Shown: positions 18,952-28,211, counted from the first letter of the stretch. The stretch is 64,000 nt of DNA from Syntrophobacterales bacterium (GCA_019429105.1 JAHYJE010000004.1:32956-96955), one strand, 5' to 3'. Notes: generated from the letters alone by a model not told the origin. Numbers and translations: made by a program.

Positions 18952-20949
18952 ATGGAGAGCTTTAAGCTTGTCAGCGAATTCAAGCCGCAGGGGGATCAGC
19001 CGCAGGCAATTGCGGGACTGGTTGCCGGTTTGGAGAGGGGCGCCCCGCACCAGGTTCTGCTCGGAGTCACCGGTTCCGGGAAGACGTTCACGATGGCCAA
19101 TGTGATCGCCGCTGTTAATCGCCCCGCCCTGGTTATCGCCCATAACAAGACCCTGGCCGCCCAGCTCTACGGCGAGTTCAAGTCGCTCTTCCCGGAAAAC
19201 GCCGTCGGCTATTTCGTCAGTTATTACGATTACTACCAGCCGGAGGCCTACATCCCCAGCACGGACACCTACATCGAGAAGGACTCGGCGATCAACGACG
19301 AGATCGACAAGCTTCGGCATGCGGCGACGCACATTCTGCTGGAGCGGCGGGATGTCATTATTGTCGCCAGCGTCTCGTGCATCTACGGCATCGGGTCCCC
19401 CGAGGCGTACCAGGGGATGCTTTTAATGATCGCAGAGGGGATGGAGATCGTGCGGGACGAGCTGTTGGCCAGGCTTGTCGAGATCCAGTATGAACGCAAC
19501 GATATCGACTTCCACCGGGGAACCTTCCGGGTCCGGGGAGACAGCGTCGAGATTTTTCCGCCATACGAGGAGGACAAGGCGATCCGCGTCGAGTTTTTCG
19601 GCGACACGGTTGAGACGCTGGCGCTCGTCGATCCGTTGCGGGGCAAAAAACTGGAAAGATTGCGCAGGATTGCCGTTTATCCCGGCAGCCATTATGTGAC
19701 AACGAAGGATAACCTGAAGCGGGCGATAGTGGCGATTCGTGAGGAGCTGGGGGTGCGTCTTCCGGAATTGAAGACGCAGGAAAAATTTCTCGAGGCGCAG
19801 CGCATCGAGCAGCGCACCTCCTTCGATATTGAAATGATGGAGGAGATGGGCTACTGCTCCGGCATCGAAAACTACTCCCGCCATCTGACGGGACGCAAAC
19901 CCGGCCAGCCCCCGCCGACCCTGATGGAGTACCTGCCGCAAGACGCGCTCATTTTTATCGACGAAAGCCACGCGACGCTGCCGCAACTTGTCGGGATGTA
20001 CCGGGGCGACCGGGCGAGGAAGGAAACGCTGGTCAATTACGGGTTTCGCCTGCCCTCTGCTCTTGACAACCGGCCGCTGCGCTTCGAGGAATTCGAGACC
20101 TTCGCCAACCAGCGGATTTACGTTTCGGCAACGCCGGCCGTATATGAACTCGATAAGTCAGAGGGGCGAGTTGTCGAGCAGATTATCCGGCCGACCGGTC
20201 TCATGGACCCGGAGATCATCATCCGGCCGGTCACAGGACAGGTGGACGATCTGCTTGCCGAGATCCGTACTCGCGCTGAACGGGGGGAAAGGGTGCTGGT
20301 CACGACGCTGACCAAGCGGATGGCGGAGAATCTGACGTCATATTACGAGGGGCTCGGCGTGCGGGTGAAGTACCTCCACTCCGACATCCACACGCTGGAG
20401 CGGGTGGAGATCATCCGGGATCTGCGGACCGGCGAATTCGACTGCCTGGTCGGGGTGAACCTGCTCAGAGAGGGGTTAGACATCCCGGAGGTTTCGCTGG
20501 TGGCGATTCTCGATGCGGACAAGGAGGGGTTCCTCCGGTCGGAGCGTTCGCTGATGCAGACAAGTGGACGGGCGGCCCGGAACGTCGCCGGCGTGGTGAT
20601 CATGTATGCCGAGGTGATAACCAATTCGATCCGCAAATGTCTTGACGAAACGAAGCGACGGCGGATTATCCAGGAAAGATTCAACCGGGAACACGGGATT
20701 ACCCCGGAAAGCATCAAGACGGACATCCGTCGCATTCTTGGTTCCGTTTACGAGTCGGATTATGTTACGGTGGAGACCGTTTCGGAAGAGGCGGCGGCCT
20801 ATGGGTCGGAAAAGGAGATTTCCGTTGTGATTCGCAAGCTGAAGGAGGAGATGAAAGCTGCGGCAAAAGAGCTGGAATTCGAGAAGGCGGCGGCTCTGCG
20901 CGACCAGATTCGCGACTTGACGAAGCTGATGCTGGAAATCGTAGATTAA
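18952..20949 (+). CDS. uvrB: excinuclease ABC subunit B
   Basis: Damage-verifying helicase-like subunit of nucleotide excision repair. Visible are GVTGSGKT (Walker A), the beta-hairpin [31 protein letters not shown] (motif II), [18 protein letters not shown] (motif VI) and the C-terminal UVR domain [15 protein letters not shown] that binds UvrC. 665 residues is normal. ATG 18952 follows GTGGAGGAGGT. The stop region is odd: the last codons (E-I-V-D-stop) form the first unit of a 21-base tandem array that has been split by a MITE-like element starting two bases after the stop. Confidence 0.97.
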   Translation: MESFKLVSEFKPQGDQPQAIAGLVAGLERGAPHQVLLGVTGSGKTFTMANVIAAVNRPALVIAHNKTLAAQLYGEFKSLFPENAVGYFVSYYDYYQPEAYIPSTDTYIEKDSAINDEIDKLRHAATHILLERRDVIIVASVSCIYGIGSPEAYQGMLLMIAEGMEIVRDELLARLVEIQYERNDIDFHRGTFRVRGDSVEIFPPYEEDKAIRVEFFGDTVETLALVDPLRGKKLERLRRIAVYPGSHYVTTKDNLKRAIVAIREELGVRLPELKTQEKFLEAQRIEQRTSFDIEMMEEMGYCSGIENYSRHLTGRKPGQPPPTLMEYLPQDALIFIDESHATLPQLVGMYRGDRARKETLVNYGFRLPSALDNRPLRFEEFETFANQRIYVSATPAVYELDKSEGRVVEQIIRPTGLMDPEIIIRPVTGQVDDLLAEIRTRAERGERVLVTTLTKRMAENLTSYYEGLGVRVKYLHSDIHTLERVEIIRDLRTGEFDCLVGVNLLREGLDIPEVSLVAILDADKEGFLRSERSLMQTSGRAARNVAGVVIMYAEVITNSIRKCLDETKRRRIIQERFNREHGITPESIKTDIRRILGSVYESDYVTVETVSEEAAAYGSEKEISVVIRKLKEEMKAAAKELEFEKAAALRDQIRDLTKLMLEIVD

Positions 20950-20950
20950 T

Positions 20951-21126
20951 GAGGCAATTGCAAAACTCCCCATTCTTGTCATTCCCGCAACGATTCTGAG
21001 CGGGAAAACGAAGTTTAATGTTCATAATCTGGTTCTAACTGCTTGAAAAAAACCATATTCCCGATAGAGACATTATGGACATTAAGCTGCGCTTTCGGGA
21101 ATGACAAATGGTTTTGCAATTGGCTC
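20951..21126. mobile_element. MITE-like element, copy A (176 bp)
   Basis: Non-coding element with inverted ends GAGGCAATTGCAAAAC and GTTTTGCAATTGGCTC, flanked by a TAAT duplication (20947-20950 and 21127-21130). Subterminal TGTCATTCCCG / CGGGAATGACA also pair, so the unit is strongly palindromic. It contains two 21-base modules (21006-21026 and 21073-21093, opposite orientations). Removing the element plus one TAAT restores a perfect 21-base unit at the end of uvrB. Copies B (32829), C (56421) and D (63877) are homologous and lie in the opposite orientation. Confidence 0.88.
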
Positions 21127-21178
21127 TAATGTTCACAAATCGCAGATTAATGGTCATAAATCGCAGATTAATGTTCAC
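21127..21178 (+). repeat. tandem array of a 21-base module at the uvrB 3' end
   Basis: A partial unit TAATGTTCAC (21127-21136) and two full units (21137-21157, 21158-21178) of AAATCGCAGATTAATG(T/G)TCA(C/T). The missing half of the first unit lies before the MITE at about 20937-20950, inside the last codons of uvrB. Related to the GGAGCTTAATGTTCA modules elsewhere in the window through the shared TTAATGTTCA core. Confidence 0.8.
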
Positions 21179-21269
21179 AGGCAGGCGGCGAGGTATGGCC
21201 GGAATAATTGTTGACGCCCCGCTTTTCGCGGTTGAAGGGCGGTGAGCTTTAAGGGACAGGATTGGGAAA

Positions 21270-21896
21270 ATGGACGAAATTGCCGATAAAAAAGAGCTGC
21301 GCAAAAGGATTCTTAAAATCAGAAACGCACTGCCGCCCGAGGAAAGGGCGGTTAAGAGTGCGATTATAACAAGCAGGCTGACGGAGATGCAAGATTTTCG
21401 CCAGGCTGCCACCATCATGGTTTTTCTGAACTTTGGCAGCGAGGTTCAGACCGATGATCTGATCTCCTGGGGGTGGGAAAAGGGGAAAAGGATTGTTGCA
21501 CCGCTCTGCTGCCCGGAAACCAGAGAGATGGCGCCTTGTGTCATAAATGATTTCAGCGACCTCGAAACAGGTCATTACGGAATCCGGGAGCCAAAAGCGG
21601 CCTGCTCGCTTGTCGTGCCGCCCGAGGAGATCGACGTGGTTCTCATTCCCGCGGTGGCCTTCGATCGACAGGGCCGGAGGGTCGGTTATGGCGGCGGCTA
21701 CTATGACCGTTTTTTGCCCAAGGTTCCCCGCGCCGCAAGGATCGGCATGGTTTTTTCCTGCCAGATCGTTCCTGCGGTCAATGCCGATGCTTATGACATC
21801 CCCGCGCAGAAAATAGTGACGGAAAAAGGCGTTATCGTTTCCGTACTGGATGTTTCGCAACAACCGGAGGCAGAAGGGCGGGGAGCTCTCGATTGA
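21270..21896 (+). CDS. 5-formyltetrahydrofolate cyclo-ligase
   Basis: Converts 5-formyl-THF to 5,10-methenyl-THF with ATP, returning a storage folate to one-carbon metabolism. Family motifs: KKELRKRILKIRNALPPEERAVKS at the N-terminus and the substrate-loop signature GRRVGYGGGYYDRFLPK (about residues 133-149), followed by the usual RIGMVFSCQIVPAVNADAYDIPAQKIVTEKGV tail. Length 208 is typical (YgfA/Fau type). ATG 21270 follows GGGACAGGATTGGG. Stands alone between a repeat region and a promoter at 21918. Confidence 0.93.
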   Translation: MDEIADKKELRKRILKIRNALPPEERAVKSAIITSRLTEMQDFRQAATIMVFLNFGSEVQTDDLISWGWEKGKRIVAPLCCPETREMAPCVINDFSDLETGHYGIREPKAACSLVVPPEEIDVVLIPAVAFDRQGRRVGYGGGYYDRFLPKVPRAARIGMVFSCQIVPAVNADAYDIPAQKIVTEKGVIVSVLDVSQQPEAEGRGALD

Positions 21897-21917
21897 CTGT
21901 TCAGACGTAAATATTCC

Positions 21918-21946
21918 TTGACAAGCATAAACTGCCGCCATAAACT
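21918..21946 (+). promoter_or_regulatory. sigma-70-type promoter ahead of nfnAB leader
   Basis: TTGACA, exactly 17 bases, TAAACT. A transcript from about 21953 would carry a structured leader of roughly 250 bases before nfnA at 22202. Inside it are a perfect GAGCTAT/ATAGCTC hairpin and TGCAC/GTGCA pairing. No open frame is convincing in this 305-base gap. Confidence 0.6.
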
Positions 21947-22201
21947 CCCGCCGCGAAGGAGGTGAGGACATTGTGGGTGGAAGCAGGGTAGAGAAGGCTG
22001 AAAAAGTAACTTCAGGGAGCTATGGGCCTGCCTGCACGAAATAGCTCACGGTCGGGAAATGCGTCGGAAATTTCAGGGAAATGGGACTTGGTTTTGAGCA
22101 AGAATGCACCTGCGGTGAAGCGAAGCGTTTTGTGCAGTGCGCTGTCAGAAGGTTGATGTGGCCGCCGCGGGAATCCAGAAAAACTGAGGAGGGAAGAACG
22201 C

Positions 22202-23041
22202 TTGTATAAGATTTTACACATTGAGCAACTGGTGCCCAGCATCCATCTTTTTAAGGTTGAGGCGCCGGAAGTAGCGAAAAAGGCGCAAGCCGGACAATTT
22301 GTAGTCGTCCGGCTTGATGAAACGGGCGAGCGGATTCCACTCACTTTTGCTGACTGGGACGCTAAAGAGGGTACGGTTACCATCATCTTTATGGAAGTTG
22401 GCACCACTACCCATCGCCTGGCAAGAATGAAGGCCGGCGATTATATTGCCGATTTTGTTGGTCCTCTGGGCGTGCCCACTCATGTCGAGAAATTCGGTAC
22501 AGTGCTCTGCGTGGCGGGCGGGGTAGGCGTGGCGCCGGTTGTGCCGATTGCCCGCGCCTTGAAGCAGTCCGGCAATAAAGTAATCACGATCATGGGCGCC
22601 CGGAGCAAGAACCTGCTTTTTTGGGAAGACAGGCTAAGGGATGCCAGCGACAAAATGATAGTGACTACCGATGACGGGTCCTATGGCCGCAAGGCTCTGG
22701 TGACGGAACCGCTGAAGGAACTTCTGGAAGGCGCCGAGAAGATTGACCGGATAATCGCCATTGGCCCCAGCATCATGATGAAGTTTTGCGCGGCGACGAG
22801 CAAACCTTTCGGCGTTAAAACTATTGTCAGCCTGAATCCGATAATGGTTGACGGCACCGGCATGTGCGGCTGTTGTCGGGTGGCAGTGGGCGGCGTTACC
22901 AAATTTGCCTGTGTGGAAGGTCCCGATTTTGACGGGCACCAGGTGGATTGGAATTTGCTGGCGGCGCGCCAGCGCACTTACACGGCAGAGGAGAAACAGT
23001 CTCTGGAGCAGTGGCGCTGTCAGTGCGGCGAACAGAAATAA
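22202..23041 (+). CDS. nfnA: NADH-dependent reduced ferredoxin:NADP+ oxidoreductase, subunit A (NfnA/SudB-like)
   Basis: FAD- and [2Fe-2S]-binding subunit of the NfnAB flavin-bifurcating enzyme, which balances NADH, NADPH and reduced ferredoxin in anaerobes. The N-terminal FAD domain has AGQFVVVRLDETGERIPLT, the NAD domain VAGGVGVAPVVPIARALK and the C-terminal cluster MCGCCRV...FACVEGPDFDGH with the expected cysteines. 279 residues is normal. The start is TTG with GAGGAGGG about nine bases upstream; no ATG fits. It can also be annotated as sulfide dehydrogenase subunit B or a DHODH electron-transfer subunit; pairing with the next gene favours Nfn. Confidence 0.88.
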   Translation: MYKILHIEQLVPSIHLFKVEAPEVAKKAQAGQFVVVRLDETGERIPLTFADWDAKEGTVTIIFMEVGTTTHRLARMKAGDYIADFVGPLGVPTHVEKFGTVLCVAGGVGVAPVVPIARALKQSGNKVITIMGARSKNLLFWEDRLRDASDKMIVTTDDGSYGRKALVTEPLKELLEGAEKIDRIIAIGPSIMMKFCAATSKPFGVKTIVSLNPIMVDGTGMCGCCRVAVGGVTKFACVEGPDFDGHQVDWNLLAARQRTYTAEEKQSLEQWRCQCGEQK

Positions 23042-23066
23042 GCTGAGAGGAGATAGAGGGAGCATT

Positions 23067-24464
23067 ATGGCCAAACTGAATTTGAATCGGATGGAAATGC
23101 CCCGGCAGGATGCAATCGAGCGGGGTAAAAATTTCAACGAAGTTGCCCTAGGATATACCAAAGAGATGGCAAAAGAGGAAGCTGGCCGCTGCATTCAGTG
23201 CGCCAAGCGCCCCTGTATGGAGGGATGTCCCGTTATGGTCGATATCCCCGAGTTTATCAAGGCTGTTACCGAGGACAACATGCCGGAGGCGGTCCGGGCG
23301 CTTAAAGGCAAAAATGCCCTGCCCGGAATCTGCGGTCGGGTATGTCCCCAGGAGGTGCAGTGTGAAGCAGTATGCACCCTGGGGAAAAAGGGAGCGCCTG
23401 TCGCCATCGGGCGGCTGGAACGATATGTGGCCGACTGGGAGAGGGAGAATATCGCGCCGGCTGAGCGCAAGGTAGAACTGGCGACGGCTACCGGCAAGAA
23501 AGTGGCCGTGGTCGGATCCGGCCCGGCCAGTCTCACGGCGGCGGCAGATTTAACCAAAATTGGGCATGAGGTCGTAATCTTGGAAGCCCTGCATGTCGCG
23601 GGCGGCGTGCTGATGTATGGCATTCCCGAGTTCAGGCTGCCCAAGGCAATAGTTCAGGGTGAGGTTGACTATGTGAAATCACTGGGGGTTGAGATCAAGC
23701 TAAACTCCATTGTCGGCAAACTCAACACGGTTGATGAGCTCTTGCAAAATGGCTATTCCGCTGTTTTTCTGGGCACCGGCGCAGGACTGCCGATATTTCT
23801 GAATTGTCCCGGCGAGAACCTGAACGGCATCTATTCGGCTAACGAATTTCTGACCAGGGTTAACCTCATGAAGGCGTACCGGTTCCCCGAGTATGATACC
23901 CCGGTGAGAATCGGGAAACGGGTTGCCGTTATTGGCGGCGGCAACGTGGCAATGGACAGCGCCCGTTGCGCCCTGAGGCTCGGCGCCGAGAAGGTCTATG
24001 TTATCTACCGGCGTTCCGAGGTGGAGCTGCCGGCGCGGCATGAAGAGGTGGAAAATGCCCAGGAAGAGGGCATTGATTTCCGTTTTCTCACCAACCCCAA
24101 GCAGTTTATCGGCGATGAAAGCAACAACCTGGCGGCGATGGAGTGCTATCAGATGGAGCTCGGCGAGCCGGACGCAAGCGGCAGACGGCGTCCGATGGTT
24201 AAGGAAGGAAGCGAGTTCAAGATTGACGTTGACGTGGCGATAGTGGCCCTGGGCACCACCCCCAACCCGCTGATCGCACAGACCACGGCTGGACTGGAGA
24301 CGACCAAGCACGGCACTGTCGTGGCGGATGAGTCCACAGGCAAGACGGTGAAGGCGGGAGTCTGGGCGGGCGGCGACGTGGTTACCGGCGCCGCCACGGT
24401 CATCAGTGCCATGGGCGCCGGCAAACGGGCGGCGGCGGACATAGACAAGTTTTTGCGCGGTTGA
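23067..24464 (+). CDS. nfnB: NADH-dependent reduced ferredoxin:NADP+ oxidoreductase, subunit B (glutamate synthase small chain-like)
   Basis: Bifurcating subunit of Nfn, homologous to the small chain of glutamate synthase. The N-terminal domain carries two [4Fe-4S] cysteine sets (CIQCAKRPCMEGCPV and CGRVCPQEVQCEAVCTLG). Two Rossmann folds follow: VAVVGSGPASLTAA for FAD and VAVIGGGNVAMDSAR for NADPH. The C-terminal GVWAGGDVVTGAATVISAMGAGKRAA is the FAD-binding GD motif. 465 residues. No glutamate synthase large subunit is nearby, while nfnA is 25 bases upstream. ATG 23067 has GAGGGAG; longer in-frame extensions overlap nfnA. Confidence 0.9.
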   Translation: MAKLNLNRMEMPRQDAIERGKNFNEVALGYTKEMAKEEAGRCIQCAKRPCMEGCPVMVDIPEFIKAVTEDNMPEAVRALKGKNALPGICGRVCPQEVQCEAVCTLGKKGAPVAIGRLERYVADWERENIAPAERKVELATATGKKVAVVGSGPASLTAAADLTKIGHEVVILEALHVAGGVLMYGIPEFRLPKAIVQGEVDYVKSLGVEIKLNSIVGKLNTVDELLQNGYSAVFLGTGAGLPIFLNCPGENLNGIYSANEFLTRVNLMKAYRFPEYDTPVRIGKRVAVIGGGNVAMDSARCALRLGAEKVYVIYRRSEVELPARHEEVENAQEEGIDFRFLTNPKQFIGDESNNLAAMECYQMELGEPDASGRRRPMVKEGSEFKIDVDVAIVALGTTPNPLIAQTTAGLETTKHGTVVADESTGKTVKAGVWAGGDVVTGAATVISAMGAGKRAAADIDKFLRG

Positions 24465-24496
24465 TCTCGCGCTGATTGCTGGAATTACTATGGGAA

Positions 24497-24536
24497 TTAA
24501 AGAGCCTCGCTCCGAAAGGGAGTGGGGCTCTTTAAA
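24497..24536 (+). terminator. terminator after nfnB
   Basis: TTAAAGAGCC and GGCTCTTTAA pair around CTCC-GAAA-GGGAG, with a short AT-rich tail. It ends the nfnAB transcript and also faces the minus-strand debris beyond. Confidence 0.75.
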
Positions 24537-24559
24537 TAAGGATGAATATTCCCCGAGCT

Positions 24560-24690
24560 ACCCAGAGCAGTTGACTGATGCAGACGTTCGCGGACTTGAA
24601 GTAACGATCCTCCGGAATCAACACATCCTTCTTCCGGATCACCGGTTCCCGCAGGTCACTTTCCCCTTCATGATCATCCCTTTGAAATCG
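24560..24690 (-). pseudogene. remnant of a short-chain dehydrogenase N-terminus
   Basis: The minus-strand frame reads REPVIRKKDVLIPEDRYF then KSANVCI. This lines up with EPEIRKEDVLKIDDGNFSLQNVCI at the start of the intact SDR at 28657-29502, and after a one-base shift continues TALGSSGN, a decayed form of the TGAGSGIG nucleotide loop. About 40 codons survive, then the similarity ends near the nfnB terminator. It looks like a dead paralogue of the SDR placed at the far end of the same TRAP operon. Based on eye alignment only. Confidence 0.4.
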
Positions 24691-24691
24691 G

Positions 24692-24939
24692 CTAAATTTC
24701 TCCCAAGCTAATGTCGGTTTCTCCCTTCGGCAGTGGAATGATATAAACCGGCTTGCGTATCCGGCGGAGAACCTTTTCGGAAACGTTTCCGAGGAAAGCA
24801 TGGCCGATCGCTCCTTTACCGTGCGACCCCATGATGATTGTGTCGCAGTCGAGTTCATCCGACATGTTCAGAATTTCCGTTGCGGGATCGCCCTGGACGA
24901 CATGGATTCCGAAAGAACCGCTTGTATCTTTGGAATCAT
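24692..24939 (-). pseudogene. universal stress protein, 5'-deleted remnant
   Basis: A minus-strand frame reads GIHVVQGDPATEILNMSDEL, then CDTIIMGSHGKGAIGHAFLG, then NVSEKVLRRIRKPVYIIPLP: the C-terminal half of a UspA domain, including the GSHGKGAIGHAFLGNVSEKV nucleotide-binding motif. The N-terminal ~75 residues are missing. A good ribosome site (AAGGAG) and ATG at 24939 remain but run into a different frame, so an internal deletion seems to have joined the gene's start to its second half out of frame. USP genes commonly end TRAP operons, which is where this one lies. Confidence 0.65.
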
Positions 24940-24960
24940 ATTCTCTTTACTCCTTTTATC

Positions 24961-26283
24961 TCAACCGGCAAGTGTTGCTGCCCGCGGGGCCCACATCAGA
25001 ATGTCGGGAAAAATGGCAAACAGGGTCACTGCCACGAGTATCAGCAGGATAAACGGCACGACGCCCTGATAAATATGATTCAGTGTTATCTCAGGCGGCG
25101 CAACCCCCTTAAGATAGAAAATCGTATAGGCAAAGGGAGGCGTCAAAAACGATGTCTGCAGCACGACGATATTCATCAAAGCAAACCAGACAGGATCAAA
25201 GCCGAGCTTGACTGCGATGGGCGAAAAGAGCGGCACGGCAATCATCACGATGCCGATCCAGTCCAGAAAACATCCCATAATAACGATAATGACCCACATC
25301 GCGATCAGAATGCCCCATTTGCCGAAGGGCAGCGCCAGAACCATCTCCTCAACGATATCGCCGCAGCCCAGCCGCATGAAGACGCTCGTAAAAAACGAGG
25401 CCCCGATCACGACCAGGTAAACCATGGCGGATGATTTCGCGGTGGCGAGCGCTGCGTCTTTAATAACCTTCCAGCTCAACGCTTTGTAAGCGGCGGCCAT
25501 AATGACCGCCGCAAAGGCTCCAAACGCGGCTGCTTCCGTCGGCGCGGCCACCCCAAAAAAGATCGTGCCTAAAACCGCCAGAATGAGTATACACACGGGC
25601 GCTACCGAAGTGGCGAGCATCTGCAGCTTTTTCGGTAACGACACCCGGAGGTCTTCATGGATGGCCGGTCCCATTTCGGGCTTAATAAAACAGACAATAC
25701 CGATGTAAAGAAGATACAAAGCCGACAGAATCACGCCCGGTAGAAAACAGCCGATCAACAAAGCGCCGACGGAAACATTCGCGGTGGGCGCATAGACCAG
25801 GATCAGGATACTTGGCGGAATCAAGATGCCCAGGGCACCGCCCGCGCAGACGGAGCCGCAGGCCAACGGTTTGTTGTATTTATATTTCATCATCGCCGGC
25901 ATCGCCATTATGCCCATCGTGGTTACGGTTGCCCCGACAACTCCTGTCGCTGCGGCAAAGATCGTGGAAGCAGCAACTGTTGACATTGCGAGCCCGCCCC
26001 TCAATCCTCCCAGCATAACATACATGGCATCAAAGAGCCTTGTCGCGATTCCCGATTTTTCGATGACGATTCCCATATAAATAAACAGAGGAACGGCAAT
26101 CAGCGTATTGTCGGAAAGGGCGACATGAATTCGCATCATAAAAACATTGCTGATCTGGGGCCCCACAAAAATAATGCCGAAAATCGTCGCGACGCCGGCC
26201 AGTGAAAAACCGATCGGGAATCCCATCAGGATCACTCCGATCAAAAGGGCTAACATCAGAACAGTGATCATTTCTAAACTCAT
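24961..26283 (-). CDS. dctM: TRAP transporter large permease (DctM), operon 2
   Basis: Membrane-transport subunit of the second TRAP system, 440 residues, the usual length. About twelve hydrophobic segments. Motifs: LIGVILMGFPIGFSLAG, DNTLIAVPLFIYMGIVIEKSGIA, GVVGATVTTMGIMAMPAMMKYKYN, GALGILIPPSILILVYAPTANVS and, late, FLDWIGIVMIAVPLFSPIAVKLG. It overlaps the dctQ stop by four bases (ATGA), so they are coupled. Its ligand is the one bound by the receptor at 26917. Confidence 0.92.
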   Translation of the reverse strand: MSLEMITVLMLALLIGVILMGFPIGFSLAGVATIFGIIFVGPQISNVFMMRIHVALSDNTLIAVPLFIYMGIVIEKSGIATRLFDAMYVMLGGLRGGLAMSTVAASTIFAAATGVVGATVTTMGIMAMPAMMKYKYNKPLACGSVCAGGALGILIPPSILILVYAPTANVSVGALLIGCFLPGVILSALYLLYIGIVCFIKPEMGPAIHEDLRVSLPKKLQMLATSVAPVCILILAVLGTIFFGVAAPTEAAAFGAFAAVIMAAAYKALSWKVIKDAALATAKSSAMVYLVVIGASFFTSVFMRLGCGDIVEEMVLALPFGKWGILIAMWVIIVIMGCFLDWIGIVMIAVPLFSPIAVKLGFDPVWFALMNIVVLQTSFLTPPFAYTIFYLKGVAPPEITLNHIYQGVVPFILLILVAVTLFAIFPDILMWAPRAATLAG

Positions 26284-26801
26284 GAGACTTTCAGCTCCTT
26301 TCCCTTAATCAGCCGGTAAATCTCCTTGATGAAGACATTGACCCCCTGGAAAACCAACAGGAGAGTGCCGATGAGTATCCAGGTCTTGTAAGGATGGATC
26401 GGGGGAAAATAGCCGATAGAGGATCTTTCCAGAATCCTCCAGGATTCTATGACATTCGGCACCATTGCCCAGACAATCATGACCCAGCACAAAAAGAACA
26501 GCGTCAGCATAAAAAATACATTCAAGAAAGCCTGCACCTTGACCGGGAACTTTACCAGAATCATGTCCACGCTGACATGTCCGCCCGTCTGCCAGGTATA
26601 GGCCATGGCGAAGATCAAGGCGATACTGCAGAGAAAATATGTCGCATCGCTGCTCCATACAGTCGGAGAGTTGAATGCATAGCGCGCAAAGACTTCATAG
26701 ACGAGCGAGAGAATCAACAAAATAAGGCAATACGATGCAAGCTTGGCGATTTTCTCATTGATGACATCGACAATCTTTATGAATCCAATAACGGTTTTCA
26801 T
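26280..26801 (-). CDS. dctQ: TRAP transporter small permease (DctQ), operon 2
   Basis: Four-helix partner of the large permease, about 173 residues from ATG 26801, which has GGAG at good distance; an in-frame ATG at 26840 would add 13 residues. The motif YEVFARYAFNSPTVWSSDATYFLCSIALIFAMAYTWQTGGHVSVD is the DctQ core between helices 1 and 3. Ends inside the start of dctM (ATGA). Confidence 0.88.
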   Translation of the reverse strand: MKTVIGFIKIVDVINEKIAKLASYCLILLILSLVYEVFARYAFNSPTVWSSDATYFLCSIALIFAMAYTWQTGGHVSVDMILVKFPVKVQAFLNVFFMLTLFFLCWVMIVWAMVPNVIESWRILERSSIGYFPPIHPYKTWILIGTLLLVFQGVNVFIKEIYRLIKGKELKVS

Positions 26802-26916
26802 AATGACACTCCAAATTTCTCGTTCCTCAAAATAGGACATTGGCCTTTTTGGCCACGCGCCCGGCCGGAAGCAAAGCTCCGACCGGGCAACGCAAGAGGA
26901 TAGGCATAAAGGAACT

Positions 26917-27981
26917 TTACTTCCGAACAGGCACCATGAAATGCTCGTATTCCGAAAAGTCCTTCCACATTTTATTTACGGAAGCCCATGTTTTGGTGGT
27001 ATGGGGTCTGTTGATCTTCTTCACCTCGTCATCAATAAATTTCCAGGCTTTTTTCCGGAACTCTCTCTGGTCGGCGTCCTCAACACGGGTCAAGGTCAAG
27101 CCTTTGCTTTTGTAGAATGCCAGCGTTTCTACACCCTTGGTGATATCTTCGGACCACTTCTGGATCGTCATGGCCATCGCGGCCGACTGAATGATGGCTT
27201 TGTATTCAGGGGACAACGCATTATATTTTGTTTTATTGAAACCCAGCTCAAAATAGCAGGTCGGCTGATGCATGCCGGGGCCGGCGACATATTTGGTTAC
27301 TTCATGAAAACCCTGCTGTTTGTTCACGATCGGGGTGGAAAATTCCAGGGCATCCAGAATGCCCTTTTGCAGCGAGGGATACAGATCTACACCGGGCACC
27401 ATCATGACGGAAACACCCATTGATTTAAGAATTTCCGCCCACCAGCCCGGGGTTCTGTATTTCAGGCCTTTAAAATCTTTGACATTCTTCAGGGGCTTGT
27501 TGGACATAGCCAACAATTCCGGGTGAGTTAAGCCGCCGGGAATGACGATGACGTTCATGCCCATTTCATCATACATTTCCTGGAGGAGTTCCTTGCCCCC
27601 GCCGGAATACATCCAGGTTACGTACATGGTCGGTTCCAGATGCATGGGAATGGATGCAAAGAAATTTGCCGACGGATGCTTGCCCTGCCAATAACCGGTC
27701 CAGCTGTGCCAGCCATCCAGGGTGCCTTTGGAGGTCGCCTCCATATTCTCCATGGCTCCGACGACAGCTCCTGCGGGCAGCACTTTGATAACAAAATTGC
27801 CGCCGCTCATGTCACTGACACGTTTGGCAAAATCTTCCGCCATTTCATGAAGCAGCCACCCTTTGGCCCAGGTTGTCTGCATGGTCCAGCGCACTTTCTC
27901 CGCCGCTTGCGCGTAACCCCCAAAAATCAAGGAACCCATCAACATCAAGACAAAAATAAAACCGAATATTCTGCTTTTCAT
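26917..27981 (-). CDS. TRAP transporter substrate-binding protein, operon 2
   Basis: Periplasmic DctP-type receptor, 354 residues, with a Sec signal peptide (FGFIFVLMLMGSLIFGGYAQA, cut near residue 27). Core features: VRWTMQTTWAKGWLLHEMAEDFAKRVSDMSGGNF, GGLTHPELLAMSNKPLKNVKDFKGLKYRTPGWWAEIL with the ligand-binding Arg, and KGILDALEFSTPIVNKQQGF. Like TRAP receptor 1 it resembles the 2-oxo acid/TakP branch in the YRTPG region but is Sec- rather than Tat-exported. GAGGAGGAG precedes ATG 27981. The gap upstream to the broken alcohol dehydrogenase (27982-28211) holds nothing I recognise. Confidence 0.9.
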   Translation of the reverse strand: MKSRIFGFIFVLMLMGSLIFGGYAQAAEKVRWTMQTTWAKGWLLHEMAEDFAKRVSDMSGGNFVIKVLPAGAVVGAMENMEATSKGTLDGWHSWTGYWQGKHPSANFFASIPMHLEPTMYVTWMYSGGGKELLQEMYDEMGMNVIVIPGGLTHPELLAMSNKPLKNVKDFKGLKYRTPGWWAEILKSMGVSVMMVPGVDLYPSLQKGILDALEFSTPIVNKQQGFHEVTKYVAGPGMHQPTCYFELGFNKTKYNALSPEYKAIIQSAAMAMTIQKWSEDITKGVETLAFYKSKGLTLTRVEDADQREFRKKAWKFIDDEVKKINRPHTTKTWASVNKMWKDFSEYEHFMVPVRK

Positions 27982-28211
27982 CTCTTTCTCCTCCTCCTTT
28001 TTTTAGTCGTTCAGTTACGGTTTTCTTCTTCAAGTCTCCCGGCTCCGCCATGGAATTCTAACAGCACGATTACTGCTCCGAAATCTGCCGGCGAAAACTC
28101 CGATAAACTTCCTCGTACGTATCTTTTCTCCTGTAAAATACGGTTCTCCTTGTTTTTCAGCAACGCCGTTTGGCGGCTGCCGATTCATTTCGTTTCAAGA
28201 TTCGGGCAGGA

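Noticed and set aside
22012..22407. 131-codon minus-strand frame over the nfnA leader
   Set aside because: No family match and it runs antisense into nfnA; the region is better explained as a structured leader or RNA.
24490..24711. 73-codon plus-strand frame after nfnB
   Set aside because: Starts in the terminator hairpin and covers antisense debris of SDR and USP genes.
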